Origin: Pirellulales bacterium
Lineage (GTDB): Bacteria > Planctomycetota > Planctomycetia > Pirellulales > S012-138
Direction of reading: 5' to 3'
DNA length: 33,303 bases
Assembly: GCA_028066245.1 (NCBI GenBank)
Contig: JALCBR010000054.1
Coordinates: forward strand, 1 to 33,303
This document shows positions 21,783-30,405 of the stretch, in pieces. Below the pieces are notes generated by a model, which searched no databases, had not been told where the DNA came from, and worked only from the letters and a program-made list of their open reading frames with translations. The stretch's first letter is position 1. The number at the start of each line of letters is the position of its first letter. The translations under genes and the position numbers were made by a program.

Positions 21783-23252
21783 ATGCAGCAGTTTCTCTAT
21801 CAATACGACGTCAATCCCACGACGTGGGTTTATCTCTCGTCGTTGTTGATTGTTGCCATCTACTTCAAGTTCAATCGGTTCTGGAGCATCCGCAACCTGG
21901 ATTTATTGGGGCTCCTGGCATTAGCGCCGGGCATTTTGATGCTGGCGTATCGTGGTGGCGAGACAGGCAATACGACGTCACCGATCGACGCCGCGCAGGA
22001 CAATCCAACACTCAAGGAACAGGGCAATTCCAGCGACGCAAACCCATCGTCAAGAAGAGATGGCAGCGACTCGCGCGGCAGCGCTGATAGTGGAACAAGT
22101 GTCAAGGACGTACAGCGGTGGGGGTTCCTCTTGCTGTTTGGGGTCGGCTTCCTGTTCTTAGTCCGGCTTCTCATCGACACCATGTTAGTCCGGCGGCCCC
22201 TGTTGGAACCGAATCTTGCGCCCGGCGGACTGGCTTTTTTGGGAATTGCCTTATTCGTATTCCTGATGACGAACGTGCTCAGCGCTCCTTTTCCAGAGAA
22301 GGATGACCAACAGGCTCTTGCAGCGAACCTTGGCAAATCAGAACCCGTCGTAAACGGTAGCAGTCTCGCCGCGGGGCATCTTGAACCACATCTTCAGGCC
22401 GTCGAAAGTCATCCCGTTCTCCGAAACCTGCCGTCGGTGCCCTCAAGAGCGTTTGACAACAGCACCATTTCCGGACACGGAAACTGGAGGATTCCCGCAC
22501 GCATCATGATCGTGCTTGCTCACCTGATTGTCGTTTTGGGGTTACTGGCCGTAGGACTGCGCCATTTTGGCAATCTAGGAACTGGCGTCGCCATGAGCTC
22601 GCTGTATCTCTTGTTGCCATACACGGCTCAGTTGGTCGGTCGTGTGGAACATGTTTTGCCACCGGCACTGTTCGTGCTTTCTGTAGTTGCCTACCGACGT
22701 CCAGCAATTGCCGGTTTCCTGCTCACAAGTTGCTTGGCGGTCATGCTCTGTCCGTTGCCGCTTTTCCTGTTTCCGCTTTGGGCCAGTTTTTATTGGCAAA
22801 GGGGGCTGGGGCGTTTCACCGCTGGCGTCGGCTGTGGAGTGATTTTTCTCGCCGTCGTTTTGTTAGCGCTGGAAGGCCTTGAGACCTTTTGGTCCGGCGC
22901 GGCGGTCCTGCTGGGGAGCGCTACGTTTGGGGTGGAAAATGCCAGCGGTTTTTGGACTCAGTCTTCCTGGATCTGGCGTATTCCTGTCGGTGCTCTCTTC
23001 CTGGTTGTTAGCTTGGCGATGGCAATTTGGCCAGCTCAGAAGAACTTGGGGACTTTGATCGCTTGCTCAGCGGTTGTCATGCTTGGTGCTCAATTTTGGT
23101 ACCCATTCAATGGCATGATGTACGTGCATTGGTACTTGCCGTTGGCGTTGCTGACGATCTTCCGGCCGAATCTTGAGAATCGCATCGCAATCGCCAGTTT
23201 GGGTCGTCCCAGATGGATGCGAAAGCAGGAGATGACGCCTCAGGCCGCTTAA
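21783..23252 (+). CDS. Polytopic membrane protein, unknown function
   Basis: This 489-aa integral membrane protein has about ten hydrophobic segments, for example YLSSLLIVAIYF, LLGLLALAPGILMLAY, FLLLFGVGFLFLVRLLI, GLAFLGIALFVFLM and several in the C-terminal half (IMIVLAHLIVVLGLLAVGL, VGCGVIFLAVVLLALEGL, IPVGALFLVVSLAMAIW). Between segments 2 and 3 lies a hydrophilic Ser/Asp/Asn-rich loop (about residues 62-105), and another soluble loop covers 175-235. No catalytic motif is recognised. The layout resembles conserved planctomycete membrane proteins without known function; that is from general familiarity, not a search. The ATG at 21783 lacks a Shine-Dalgarno sequence. It may be the start of a unit continuing to rpsO, 253 bp downstream. 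Confidence 0.8.
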   Translation: MQQFLYQYDVNPTTWVYLSSLLIVAIYFKFNRFWSIRNLDLLGLLALAPGILMLAYRGGETGNTTSPIDAAQDNPTLKEQGNSSDANPSSRRDGSDSRGSADSGTSVKDVQRWGFLLLFGVGFLFLVRLLIDTMLVRRPLLEPNLAPGGLAFLGIALFVFLMTNVLSAPFPEKDDQQALAANLGKSEPVVNGSSLAAGHLEPHLQAVESHPVLRNLPSVPSRAFDNSTISGHGNWRIPARIMIVLAHLIVVLGLLAVGLRHFGNLGTGVAMSSLYLLLPYTAQLVGRVEHVLPPALFVLSVVAYRRPAIAGFLLTSCLAVMLCPLPLFLFPLWASFYWQRGLGRFTAGVGCGVIFLAVVLLALEGLETFWSGAAVLLGSATFGVENASGFWTQSSWIWRIPVGALFLVVSLAMAIWPAQKNLGTLIACSAVVMLGAQFWYPFNGMMYVHWYLPLALLTIFRPNLENRIAIASLGRPRWMRKQEMTPQAA

Positions 23253-23505
23253 GCGGAGGCAGCCTGTTGCGTTTGCATCTGGATCAGGTGGCATTTCCGT
23301 CGTTTCGCGTTCAGATCCTCTCGGTTCTTAAGGCGAAGCTCCGTAAGTCTTTGCGAGCCCTTGTCAAAGAGCAAATGTTCCGTTTTAATAACGCAAAGAT
23401 TTCTTGAAGCAGATGGGTATTTCATAACTGTCAGGTGCTGCGGCTTTGATCGCACGTCAGCGATCGATATCCGGGGTTCCGTATGTGGAGGTGCGTTCCA
23501 GGCGA

Positions 23506-23772
23506 ATGATCACCAAAGAGCGAAAGCAAGAGCTAATCGGCGAATTCAAGACGTCGGACGGGGATACCGGTTCGGCGGAGGTCCAGATTGCGGTTCTCAC
23601 CGAACGCATCAACCGTTTGACTGAGCACATGCGAACACACGGCAAGGACTACGCAAGTCGTCGTGGTTTGTTGGGACTGGTCAGCCGGCGACGTCGGTTG
23701 CTGGACTATGTGAAGCGGGTCGACACAGAGAGTTACTTGCAAATGTTGCAGCGACTCAACCTACGCAAATAG
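23506..23772 (+). CDS. rpsO: 30S ribosomal protein S15
   Basis: This 88-aa protein is ribosomal protein S15, which binds the central domain of 16S rRNA early in 30S assembly. The sequence runs [60 protein letters not shown] and [20 protein letters not shown], colinear with the family and of standard length. The ATG at 23506 is the conserved start; a longer open frame from 23446 is non-homologous leader. GGAGG lies about 15 nt upstream. It is followed by pnp, the classic rpsO-pnp pair, with a 320-bp spacer. In other bacteria S15 represses its own mRNA through a leader structure; no such structure was confirmed here. Confidence 0.98.
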   Translation: MITKERKQELIGEFKTSDGDTGSAEVQIAVLTERINRLTEHMRTHGKDYASRRGLLGLVSRRRRLLDYVKRVDTESYLQMLQRLNLRK

Positions 23773-24092
23773 CCGGTTGGCGACCTTGAGCTGGCTATTG
23801 GCCGTTGGGCAGTCAGCACCAGTCGCCGAATTGAAGCATGGCCGTGTTGCTAGTTGATCGGGAATGGTTAGTTTGCTTGTTCTGCTCTGGCAAGGTGCCC
23901 TTCACAGTTACGGAGCAGGCATTCTGACAAAGCACAGACGCCACTTCGGAGTCGTACCGTCGGCCGTCCGGTAGTCTCGTCAGTGAGCCAGTAATCTGCT
24001 GAGTGAGCGGCGTCAGCGCTCAAGTGATGTTGATATACGAAGGCGTTGTTGTTGAACGAGAATTGTTGGATTCAGAAGTAGGAAGAAACGAA
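23773..24092. other. rpsO-pnp spacer
   Basis: No gene is supported in these 320 bp. A short stem (AATAGCC with GGCTATT, near 23768-23800) directly follows rpsO and could be a processing or stabilising hairpin. In Escherichia coli the rpsO-pnp spacer is cut by RNases, but the sequence here is not obviously related. The pnp frame is open through the last 90 bp, but that part does not resemble PNPase. Confidence 0.45.
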
Positions 24093-26246
24093 GTGATCGA
24101 AAACAGGATTCGAGTTGAGAAGAAAATCGGCGCACAGGTCTTGGCGATGGAGACCGGTGTCTTGGCAAAACAAGCTGCGGGCAGTTGCTTGATCAGCTAT
24201 GGCGAGACCGTTGTCATGGCAGCCGTTGCCACTGGCGCTCCTCGCCCGGGAATTGACTTCTTCCCGTTGACGTGCGACTACCGTGAACGCATGGCTGCGG
24301 CGGGGAAATTTCCCGGAGGGTTCCTCAAGCGAGAAGGCCGCCCCACAAACAAGGAAATTTTGACCAGCCGGCTAATGGACCGTCCCATTCGCCCGTTGTT
24401 TCCCAGTTGGTTTAAAGATGAAGTCCAAGTCCAGGCGTTCGTGTTAGCTAGTGATCGTCAGCACGATGGCGACATGCTGGCCATGAATGGCGCCGCGGCC
24501 GCACTTGCAGTTTCGCCGTTGCCATTTATGGGACCGATTGCGTCAGTCCGCTTAGCTTACGTCGACGGCGATTACATTCCTTTTCCGTCCAACGACGATC
24601 TGGAAGCCAGCGACCTGGACCTCATTATTTCCGGCTCACGGGACGCGGTGTTGATGATTGAGGGATTTGCGCGAGAGATGCCTGAGGATGAGATGGTCAA
24701 CGCCATCCTGGCGGCTCATGACGTGATCCGAGAGATCTGCGATTTGCAGGATGAATTGTGTGAGAAGGTCGGAGTGGTCAAGGCAGAATATGCTGAACCG
24801 GAACCGGATCAACTCTTGCCGCAGCTTCGCGAGACATATCACGGGAAGCTCAAAACCGCAAAGCAAACTGTGGGCAAACAGGAACGAGCAACTGCGGTTG
24901 CCGAGGTCAAGCAGGCCGCGAAGGCCGAGATCATTCCAGACCCGGATGCTCCCGACGCTATCGATCCGGCCAAATTTTCCAACGCATGGCATGATTTGGA
25001 GCAAATCGTCGTTCGTGAATTGATCTTGGACGGAACGCGTCCCGATGGTCGTGACGGCAAGACTCTGCGGCCCATCAGTTGCGATGTGGACATCCTGCCG
25101 CGCGTTCATGGTTCAGCCGTATTTCAACGCGGTGAAACCCAAGCTCTGGTTACTGTGACGCTCGGGACATCGCGCGATGAGCAGCGCGTGGATGGCCTAT
25201 TTGAAGAGTACAGCAAGAAGTTCATGCTGGACTATAACTTCCCGCCGTTCTCCGTGGGTGAATGCCGGCCGATCCGAGGTCCCGGACGACGGGAGATTGG
25301 CCATGGAGCTTTGGCAGAACGGAGCGTCAAGCCAGTCCTGCCGGATCCGATGGAATTCCCCTACACCGTGCGAGTGATCTCGGACATTCTCGAAAGCAAT
25401 GGCTCCAGCAGCATGGCCAGCGTTTGTGGTGCCACCTTGGGCCTCATGGCTGCCGGTGTTCCAATCAGCAATCCTGTCGCTGGAATCTCGATCGGTCTGG
25501 TCAAGGAAACAGACGACAACTGGATGCTGCTAACTGACATCATTGGCGACGAAGATCACTTTGGTGATATGGACTTTAAGGTCGCCGGAACGCAACGCGG
25601 CATTACCGGTATCCAGCTCGATCTCAAGATCATGGGAATCAGCGAGGAGATCGTTCGCGGAGCTTTGGCCCAAGCGAGGGATGCAAGAATCGAGATCTTG
25701 CGAACAATGCTGACAACGATTCCGCGCCCCAATGATGAAATCTCTCCGCATGCTCCGCGGTTGCTGCGGACCCATATCCATCCGGATAAAATCGGCATGC
25801 TGATTGGACCCGGTGGCAAGACCGTACGTGGTATTCAAGAATCCACCGGCGCCACGATCGATATTGAAGAAGATGGCACGGTTCTCGTCGCTGGCCCTTC
25901 GGGAGACATCGCCAAGGCGGCATTAGAGCTTGTCGAATCGATGACTGCGTCTGTTCAGGTTGGCAAGATCTACCAAGGTCGGGTAAGCAGTATCAAGGAT
26001 TTTGGTTGCTTCGTCGAAATCTTGCCCGGCAAGGATGGCCTGTGCCATATCAGTGAGTTGGCCGATGAGTATGTCAGTCAGGTCTCGGATATCTGCAATG
26101 TCGGCGATACCATCGCCGTCAAAGTGATCGCGGTTGATGAACAAGACCGAGTCAAACTCAGTCACAAAGCCGCGCTCAAAGAGACGGAGGCTCCTGCGGC
26201 GGTTGGAAGTGGTGACGGCGATGACGTAGGGGGGCATGATGACTAG
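24093..26246 (+). CDS. pnp: Polyribonucleotide nucleotidyltransferase
   Basis: This ~717-aa protein is PNPase, the phosphorolytic 3'-5' exoribonuclease of the RNA degradosome. The order is: first RNase PH domain (from RVEKKIGAQVLAMETG, with FFPLTCDYRERMAAAGKFPG and RPIRPLFP), the helical linker (about 245-320), second RNase PH domain (ELILDGTRPDGRDGKTLRPI, GDEDHFGDMDFKVAGTQRGI), the KH domain (IGMLIGPGGKTVRGIQESTG) and the S1 domain (YQGRVSSIKDFGCFVEILPG). I chose GTG 24093, which has GGAAG 7 nt upstream and starts three residues before the family consensus; an in-frame GTG at 24003 would add 30 unrelated residues. It lies downstream of rpsO and ends before a strong terminator. The second domain's DEDHFGDMDFKVAG catalytic stretch is intact. 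Confidence 0.97.
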   Translation: MIENRIRVEKKIGAQVLAMETGVLAKQAAGSCLISYGETVVMAAVATGAPRPGIDFFPLTCDYRERMAAAGKFPGGFLKREGRPTNKEILTSRLMDRPIRPLFPSWFKDEVQVQAFVLASDRQHDGDMLAMNGAAAALAVSPLPFMGPIASVRLAYVDGDYIPFPSNDDLEASDLDLIISGSRDAVLMIEGFAREMPEDEMVNAILAAHDVIREICDLQDELCEKVGVVKAEYAEPEPDQLLPQLRETYHGKLKTAKQTVGKQERATAVAEVKQAAKAEIIPDPDAPDAIDPAKFSNAWHDLEQIVVRELILDGTRPDGRDGKTLRPISCDVDILPRVHGSAVFQRGETQALVTVTLGTSRDEQRVDGLFEEYSKKFMLDYNFPPFSVGECRPIRGPGRREIGHGALAERSVKPVLPDPMEFPYTVRVISDILESNGSSSMASVCGATLGLMAAGVPISNPVAGISIGLVKETDDNWMLLTDIIGDEDHFGDMDFKVAGTQRGITGIQLDLKIMGISEEIVRGALAQARDARIEILRTMLTTIPRPNDEISPHAPRLLRTHIHPDKIGMLIGPGGKTVRGIQESTGATIDIEEDGTVLVAGPSGDIAKAALELVESMTASVQVGKIYQGRVSSIKDFGCFVEILPGKDGLCHISELADEYVSQVSDICNVGDTIAVKVIAVDEQDRVKLSHKAALKETEAPAAVGSGDGDDVGGHDD

Positions 26247-26319
26247 CGCCACCGTTACCGTCTTCGTCGGGATTGGTAGCAGAGATAGCGTTACTGAGGC
26301 TTGAAAACAGTTGCTACTC

Positions 26320-26346
26320 AAAAAACGCGGCTTCTGCCGCGTTTTT
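26320..26346 (+). terminator. Intrinsic terminator after pnp
   Basis: AAAAACGCGGC (26321-26331) pairs perfectly with GCCGCGTTTTT (26336-26346) around a TTCT loop, followed by CTTTTT. It is 74 bp after the pnp stop. The A-rich left arm could let it work in both directions. Confidence 0.93.
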
Positions 26347-26433
26347 CTTTTTGGTGGCAACGCTGACTAATGGCATGCGTGATCGATGTGCTGCTGCTTG
26401 CGCATCAGTCTAGGGCGGATTCCCGCAGTTCCC

Positions 26434-26439
26434 TATAAT
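26434..26439 (+). promoter_or_regulatory. Candidate -10 box of the giant secreted protein gene
   Basis: A perfect TATAAT sits in CCCTATAATCTTGCTCC, about 55 bp before the preferred start codon and ~90 bp after the pnp terminator. No clear -35 hexamer is seen. The surrounding string closely matches the one before the glycosyltransferase gene (1055-1060). Confidence 0.5.
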
Positions 26440-26494
26440 CTTGCTCCTTTTCCGATCGACCTCACTTCGCGCAGCAGGGATGCAGCATCGCGAC

Positions 26495-29400
26495 ATGTCG
26501 GTCTCAACGCCATTGCGCGCACGCCACGTGCGCCGATGGTCGGTGTCTGCGCTGATCGCCGCCCTGCTGATCTGCCTGCCATTCGCGTTATCGGATGAGC
26601 ATGCGAATTCGCAGACACCTGCCCAAGCTGAAGTATGGCCGGAAATCCAGCTTCGGATTGCTTGGGGCGGAGGTGAACCGCGCCGGTGGCGCGGACGGAT
26701 TTCCGTTTCACGTGGCCAGATCATTCAAAAGCGGCTGCTCGGGATCGAATCGGACGAACCGGGTGCCATTTGGCAACATGGAGCGGCTTTGGCAATTGAG
26801 CAGCCACGCCCCAGGACGTACGACGGTGTGGACGCCACCGTGCGTGCTCCATTGGATGCCACGCTGATGATCGACCTCAATGGATCACCCGGCGGAGGAG
26901 AGAACCGAACTCCGGTCGTCCAGATTCCTCTACGCGAGATGGTGGCCAACTACTACAACGGTCAACTCGACGAGCTTGGCAATCGACTACTCGTCCGCCG
27001 GGAAAGTGGAGATATCCTCCGCGTCGAGCTTGATCAGCCAGCGCAAATTTTCGAGTCGGGCAGCACCATTCGGGCTCGCCTCCAGCCGTATCTACTCCCC
27101 GCTGCGGCAGGTTCTCAAATCCAGGTGCGCATTTCCGTGACGCCGGCACGAGAAGGCGACGAGCTCTGGAGTGAGCGAAGAACAATCACGCTGGATGCCG
27201 CGGGAACTGCTGCGGCGTTTCCCGTAGAATTTGACGCGCCAGTTGAAGAAGGCGCATACGACCTCCACGTTGAAGCGCTGCAATCCGGGTTTGGGGCGAG
27301 ACTGGGGCTAAAGCAAACCATCGCGGAGCGCCGTTTACAGTTCCTCGTTCTTGGCCAGCAAGTTTCTCTCTCCAGCGCCAGGCCTGAAGTCGCCTGGACG
27401 GAGTTATCCTCCTTTGAACTGGCCAAGGAGGATTGGTGGTTCAACTTGGCGCGTTGGCCACTAGCTGGTGGTTCTTTGCAGCCTCAGTCCAGCGGGCACC
27501 GAACCACCGTGACCTTTCCCATGCAATCTGGCAACGAGACGTTGACTTCGCTGGAACTTTCGACAGAGGACTCCGTTTGTTGGGAGTCCGTACCACTAAA
27601 ACTGGACGACCCAGGCAAGCCCCATATTGTGGAAGTGGAGTATCCCGCAGATGCTCCGCAAATCCTGGGAATCAGCATTATGGAGCCCAACGCGGCCGGA
27701 CGGCTGGTACCCATAGGATTGGATTCCGGAGTCTACACGCCTCAATCCAATGTGTTGGCCCAGAGCGGAAAGATAGCCGTTCATCGGCTGGTGTTTTGGC
27801 CAAGAACTGAGCGTCCGTTGCTGCTTATCACAAATCAATCAACAAGGCACCCGTGTTACTTTGGAAAAATCCGCTTGTTGTCTGGACCAGACCACCTGCC
27901 TGCGGACCTTCTGCGAAGCGAATCACCGTTACAGGCCCGACGGCAGTGGTTAGCCTACTTCGAGAAGCCTCTGTTGTCAGAGAACTTTGGCGCGACAGAG
28001 TTCATTGACGAATGGAGTGGACGTAGCCTGGACGACTGGAAAACGTTTCATCAGGCAGTGACCAGGTTGGGCGAATATCTTAGTTACCGAGGCAATACAG
28101 GCGCCATCATCACCGTTGCCACCGATGGCAGCGCACTTTTTCCCAGCAAGACGCTCACACCCACACCGAGATTTGATACAGGCGCTTTCTTCGATGCGTC
28201 GCCTGATCCGCATCCCAAAGATGTGATGGAGTTACTGCTGCGCGAATTTGACCGCCGAGAACTCAAGATGATCCCGGCCCTCGATTTCGCCTCGCGCATT
28301 CCCGATCTTGAACAACTTGCTCGTGGAGGCGACCCCAGCACGGCGAGTCTGTTTTGGATTGGCGGGAAAGGTCGCTGGCTGCCAGATAGCCATCCGCCCG
28401 ATCGAGGACGTGCACCTTACTACAACATCCTTGATCCGCGCGTTCAGGAGGCGATGCTTTCGATCATTTTGGAGACGGCACGCCGCGCGGCACGTCACCC
28501 TTCGTTTGACGGGCTGGCGATACGGCTTGGAGCTGATGGTTATGCGCAGCTTCCGGGGGCGGATTGGGGTTTTGACGATCTGACTGTCGCACGGTTTGAA
28601 CGTGAGACAGGAATCGACCTGGCTGCGGGCACCGGACCGGATCGGTTCATCCGACGTAAGGAGGTTTTGTTGAGCCGCCATTTGTCGGTCTGGCTTGCCT
28701 GGCGGGCCGATCAGCTACGGAGCTTCTATAGGCGCGCCGCAGCACAACTGCGACAAATCCGTCCTGATGCAGTTCTGTATCTGTTGGGAACGGGAGTGCT
28801 CGCTAAGCCGTCAACACGTTCACGATTTCATCCCCTGAGTACCGAGCCACACGCCCTGGCCCGCACATTGCTTGAAGCAGGCATCGGTCCCGATTTGATC
28901 TCAGGCGGGCAAGGGGTTGAGTTTGTGGAGCCACGGCGAGTCCGTCCGGTGGATGCATTGGCATTTGATGAAATCTCCGCTGCGGATCAGTTTCTGGCCA
29001 CTTCATCCTTGCCAAAGTTTGACGAGGTGTTCCGTGGATCAAAAAGTTCCGTCTTCTTTCATCCGCCGCACGAATTCCGCTTGGCCTCCTTTGAACGCAC
29101 ACGCCCTTTTGAAGAGACCTCGGCTTGGATTGTCTCGCAGACAAGTCCATCCGGTGCTTGGAACCGACAACGCTTTGCTCATGCCCTTGCCGTTCGTGAC
29201 TTGCACACCTTCATCGACGGGGGGTGGATGTTGCCGATGGGGCAAGATCAAGAATTACGCAAGATGATGTCTGTCTATTTGCGGTTACCGGATGGACCGT
29301 TTGAAACGTTTGCCCCAGAGAGCACGCAGCCTGTCGTCATCCGAAAGATGAAGGTGGATGACCGCATCTGCTGCTATCTCGTCAATGATTCGCCGTGGCG

Positions 29401-30400
29401 CGCGGAGGTGCGGGTGCGCATCCGTTCGTCCTCGGACGTGCGTGCGCAAACGATCGGTGATGTGCCCCGTTCTCAGCCCATTGACTCTCAGGGTGACGAG
29501 CCTTGGATGGTCATGGAGTTGGCTCCGTACGAACTCAAAGGCGTCTGGTTGTGGGGAGCGGAACTACAGATCGACAGCGCTGAAGTGGAGCTTCCCGACG
29601 CAGCAGCACGGGTGGAACAACGGTTAGCCAAACTTCGCGAAGGTTTGAATCGGCTCGGCGGGCAACAGCCTGAGCAACTCCTACTGGACAACGGGGATTT
29701 TGAATCGTTCTATCCCAACGGCGTTCCGTTCGGTTGGTATTCATCTGCCGGATCTACCGTGACACAACTCCAAGGGTCTCAACTTGTTCGTGAGGGTGAG
29801 TCTGCAACTATCCTGCGTTCAAACTCTGGGCAGGCGTATCTCGCTAGCGAACCGTTTCCAGCGCCAAAGGCCGGACGTTTGGCAGTCTCTGCTTGGTTGA
29901 AGATTCCACACAAGGCAAGACCTCCATCGACGCGGATTGCCATCGTGGGAGAAATTGATGGACGCACCTACTATCGCTACGCTCCGGTTCAGGCAAGTGA
30001 GCATAGCGCCGCTCTGAGCAATCAGTGGCGCCAGTTCGTATTCCACGTACAAGACTTACCGACGACGGGATTGACCAATCTCCGGGTCCAATTTGACCTG
30101 ATGGAACCGGGCGAAGTCGCCATTGATGACGTAGAGGTTTATGACAATCTCTTCGACACTCGCGAGCTGATGCAGATTTCCGCACTACTGACGAGGGCGA
30201 AGATCAGCAAAGAAAAACGCGAATGGAATGATTGCTTGCAGATGCTCAACGGATACTGGCCGAGGTTTCTGGACAATCATGCCCCGCTTGGAACAGCGCA
30301 AGTCGCGGGTTTCGTGCAAAGCTCAGATGGAGAGGACGACGCGGACGAACGGTCCGGCATTTTGGACCAAGTCTTGCCGGAATGGATCAAATGGAGGTAA
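26495..30400 (+). CDS. Giant secreted glycosidase-like protein with C-terminal CBM-like domain
   Basis: This ~1301-aa protein has a Sec signal peptide (basic RARHVRRW, then SVSALIAALLICLPFALS), so it is exported. The first ~500 residues look beta-rich (repeated Ig-like or jelly-roll segments). Residues about 540-860 resemble a TIM-barrel glycoside hydrolase of the GHL10/GH10-like kind, with MIPALDFASRIPDLEQL, ARHPSFDGLAIRLGADGYAQ and WLAWRADQLRSFYRR, but I cannot name a family or confirm catalytic acids. Near residue 1080 a domain starting LLLDNGDFESFYPNGVPFGW resembles carbohydrate-binding modules (CBM4/9-like fold), ending at VAIDDVEVYDN. A helical tail follows. ATG 26495 was preferred because the signal peptide follows directly; 26480 is also possible. 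It has its own promoter candidate and is convergent with the S41 peptidase gene, 5 bp apart. A role in polysaccharide use or cell-surface work is inferred. Confidence 0.75.
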   Translation: MSVSTPLRARHVRRWSVSALIAALLICLPFALSDEHANSQTPAQAEVWPEIQLRIAWGGGEPRRWRGRISVSRGQIIQKRLLGIESDEPGAIWQHGAALAIEQPRPRTYDGVDATVRAPLDATLMIDLNGSPGGGENRTPVVQIPLREMVANYYNGQLDELGNRLLVRRESGDILRVELDQPAQIFESGSTIRARLQPYLLPAAAGSQIQVRISVTPAREGDELWSERRTITLDAAGTAAAFPVEFDAPVEEGAYDLHVEALQSGFGARLGLKQTIAERRLQFLVLGQQVSLSSARPEVAWTELSSFELAKEDWWFNLARWPLAGGSLQPQSSGHRTTVTFPMQSGNETLTSLELSTEDSVCWESVPLKLDDPGKPHIVEVEYPADAPQILGISIMEPNAAGRLVPIGLDSGVYTPQSNVLAQSGKIAVHRLVFWPRTERPLLLITNQSTRHPCYFGKIRLLSGPDHLPADLLRSESPLQARRQWLAYFEKPLLSENFGATEFIDEWSGRSLDDWKTFHQAVTRLGEYLSYRGNTGAIITVATDGSALFPSKTLTPTPRFDTGAFFDASPDPHPKDVMELLLREFDRRELKMIPALDFASRIPDLEQLARGGDPSTASLFWIGGKGRWLPDSHPPDRGRAPYYNILDPRVQEAMLSIILETARRAARHPSFDGLAIRLGADGYAQLPGADWGFDDLTVARFERETGIDLAAGTGPDRFIRRKEVLLSRHLSVWLAWRADQLRSFYRRAAAQLRQIRPDAVLYLLGTGVLAKPSTRSRFHPLSTEPHALARTLLEAGIGPDLISGGQGVEFVEPRRVRPVDALAFDEISAADQFLATSSLPKFDEVFRGSKSSVFFHPPHEFRLASFERTRPFEETSAWIVSQTSPSGAWNRQRFAHALAVRDLHTFIDGGWMLPMGQDQELRKMMSVYLRLPDGPFETFAPESTQPVVIRKMKVDDRICCYLVNDSPWRAEVRVRIRSSSDVRAQTIGDVPRSQPIDSQGDEPWMVMELAPYELKGVWLWGAELQIDSAEVELPDAAARVEQRLAKLREGLNRLGGQQPEQLLLDNGDFESFYPNGVPFGWYSSAGSTVTQLQGSQLVREGESATILRSNSGQAYLASEPFPAPKAGRLAVSAWLKIPHKARPPSTRIAIVGEIDGRTYYRYAPVQASEHSAALSNQWRQFVFHVQDLPTTGLTNLRVQFDLMEPGEVAIDDVEVYDNLFDTRELMQISALLTRAKISKEKREWNDCLQMLNGYWPRFLDNHAPLGTAQVAGFVQSSDGEDDADERSGILDQVLPEWIKWR

Positions 30401-30405
30401 CTGAT

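Noticed and set aside
23446-23505. Longer rpsO start
   Set aside because: The 20 extra residues have no S15 homology; the conserved start is the ATG at 23506.
24003-24092. Longer pnp start at GTG 24003
   Set aside because: The extra 30 residues are unlike PNPase and the GTG at 24093 has a proper ribosome binding site.
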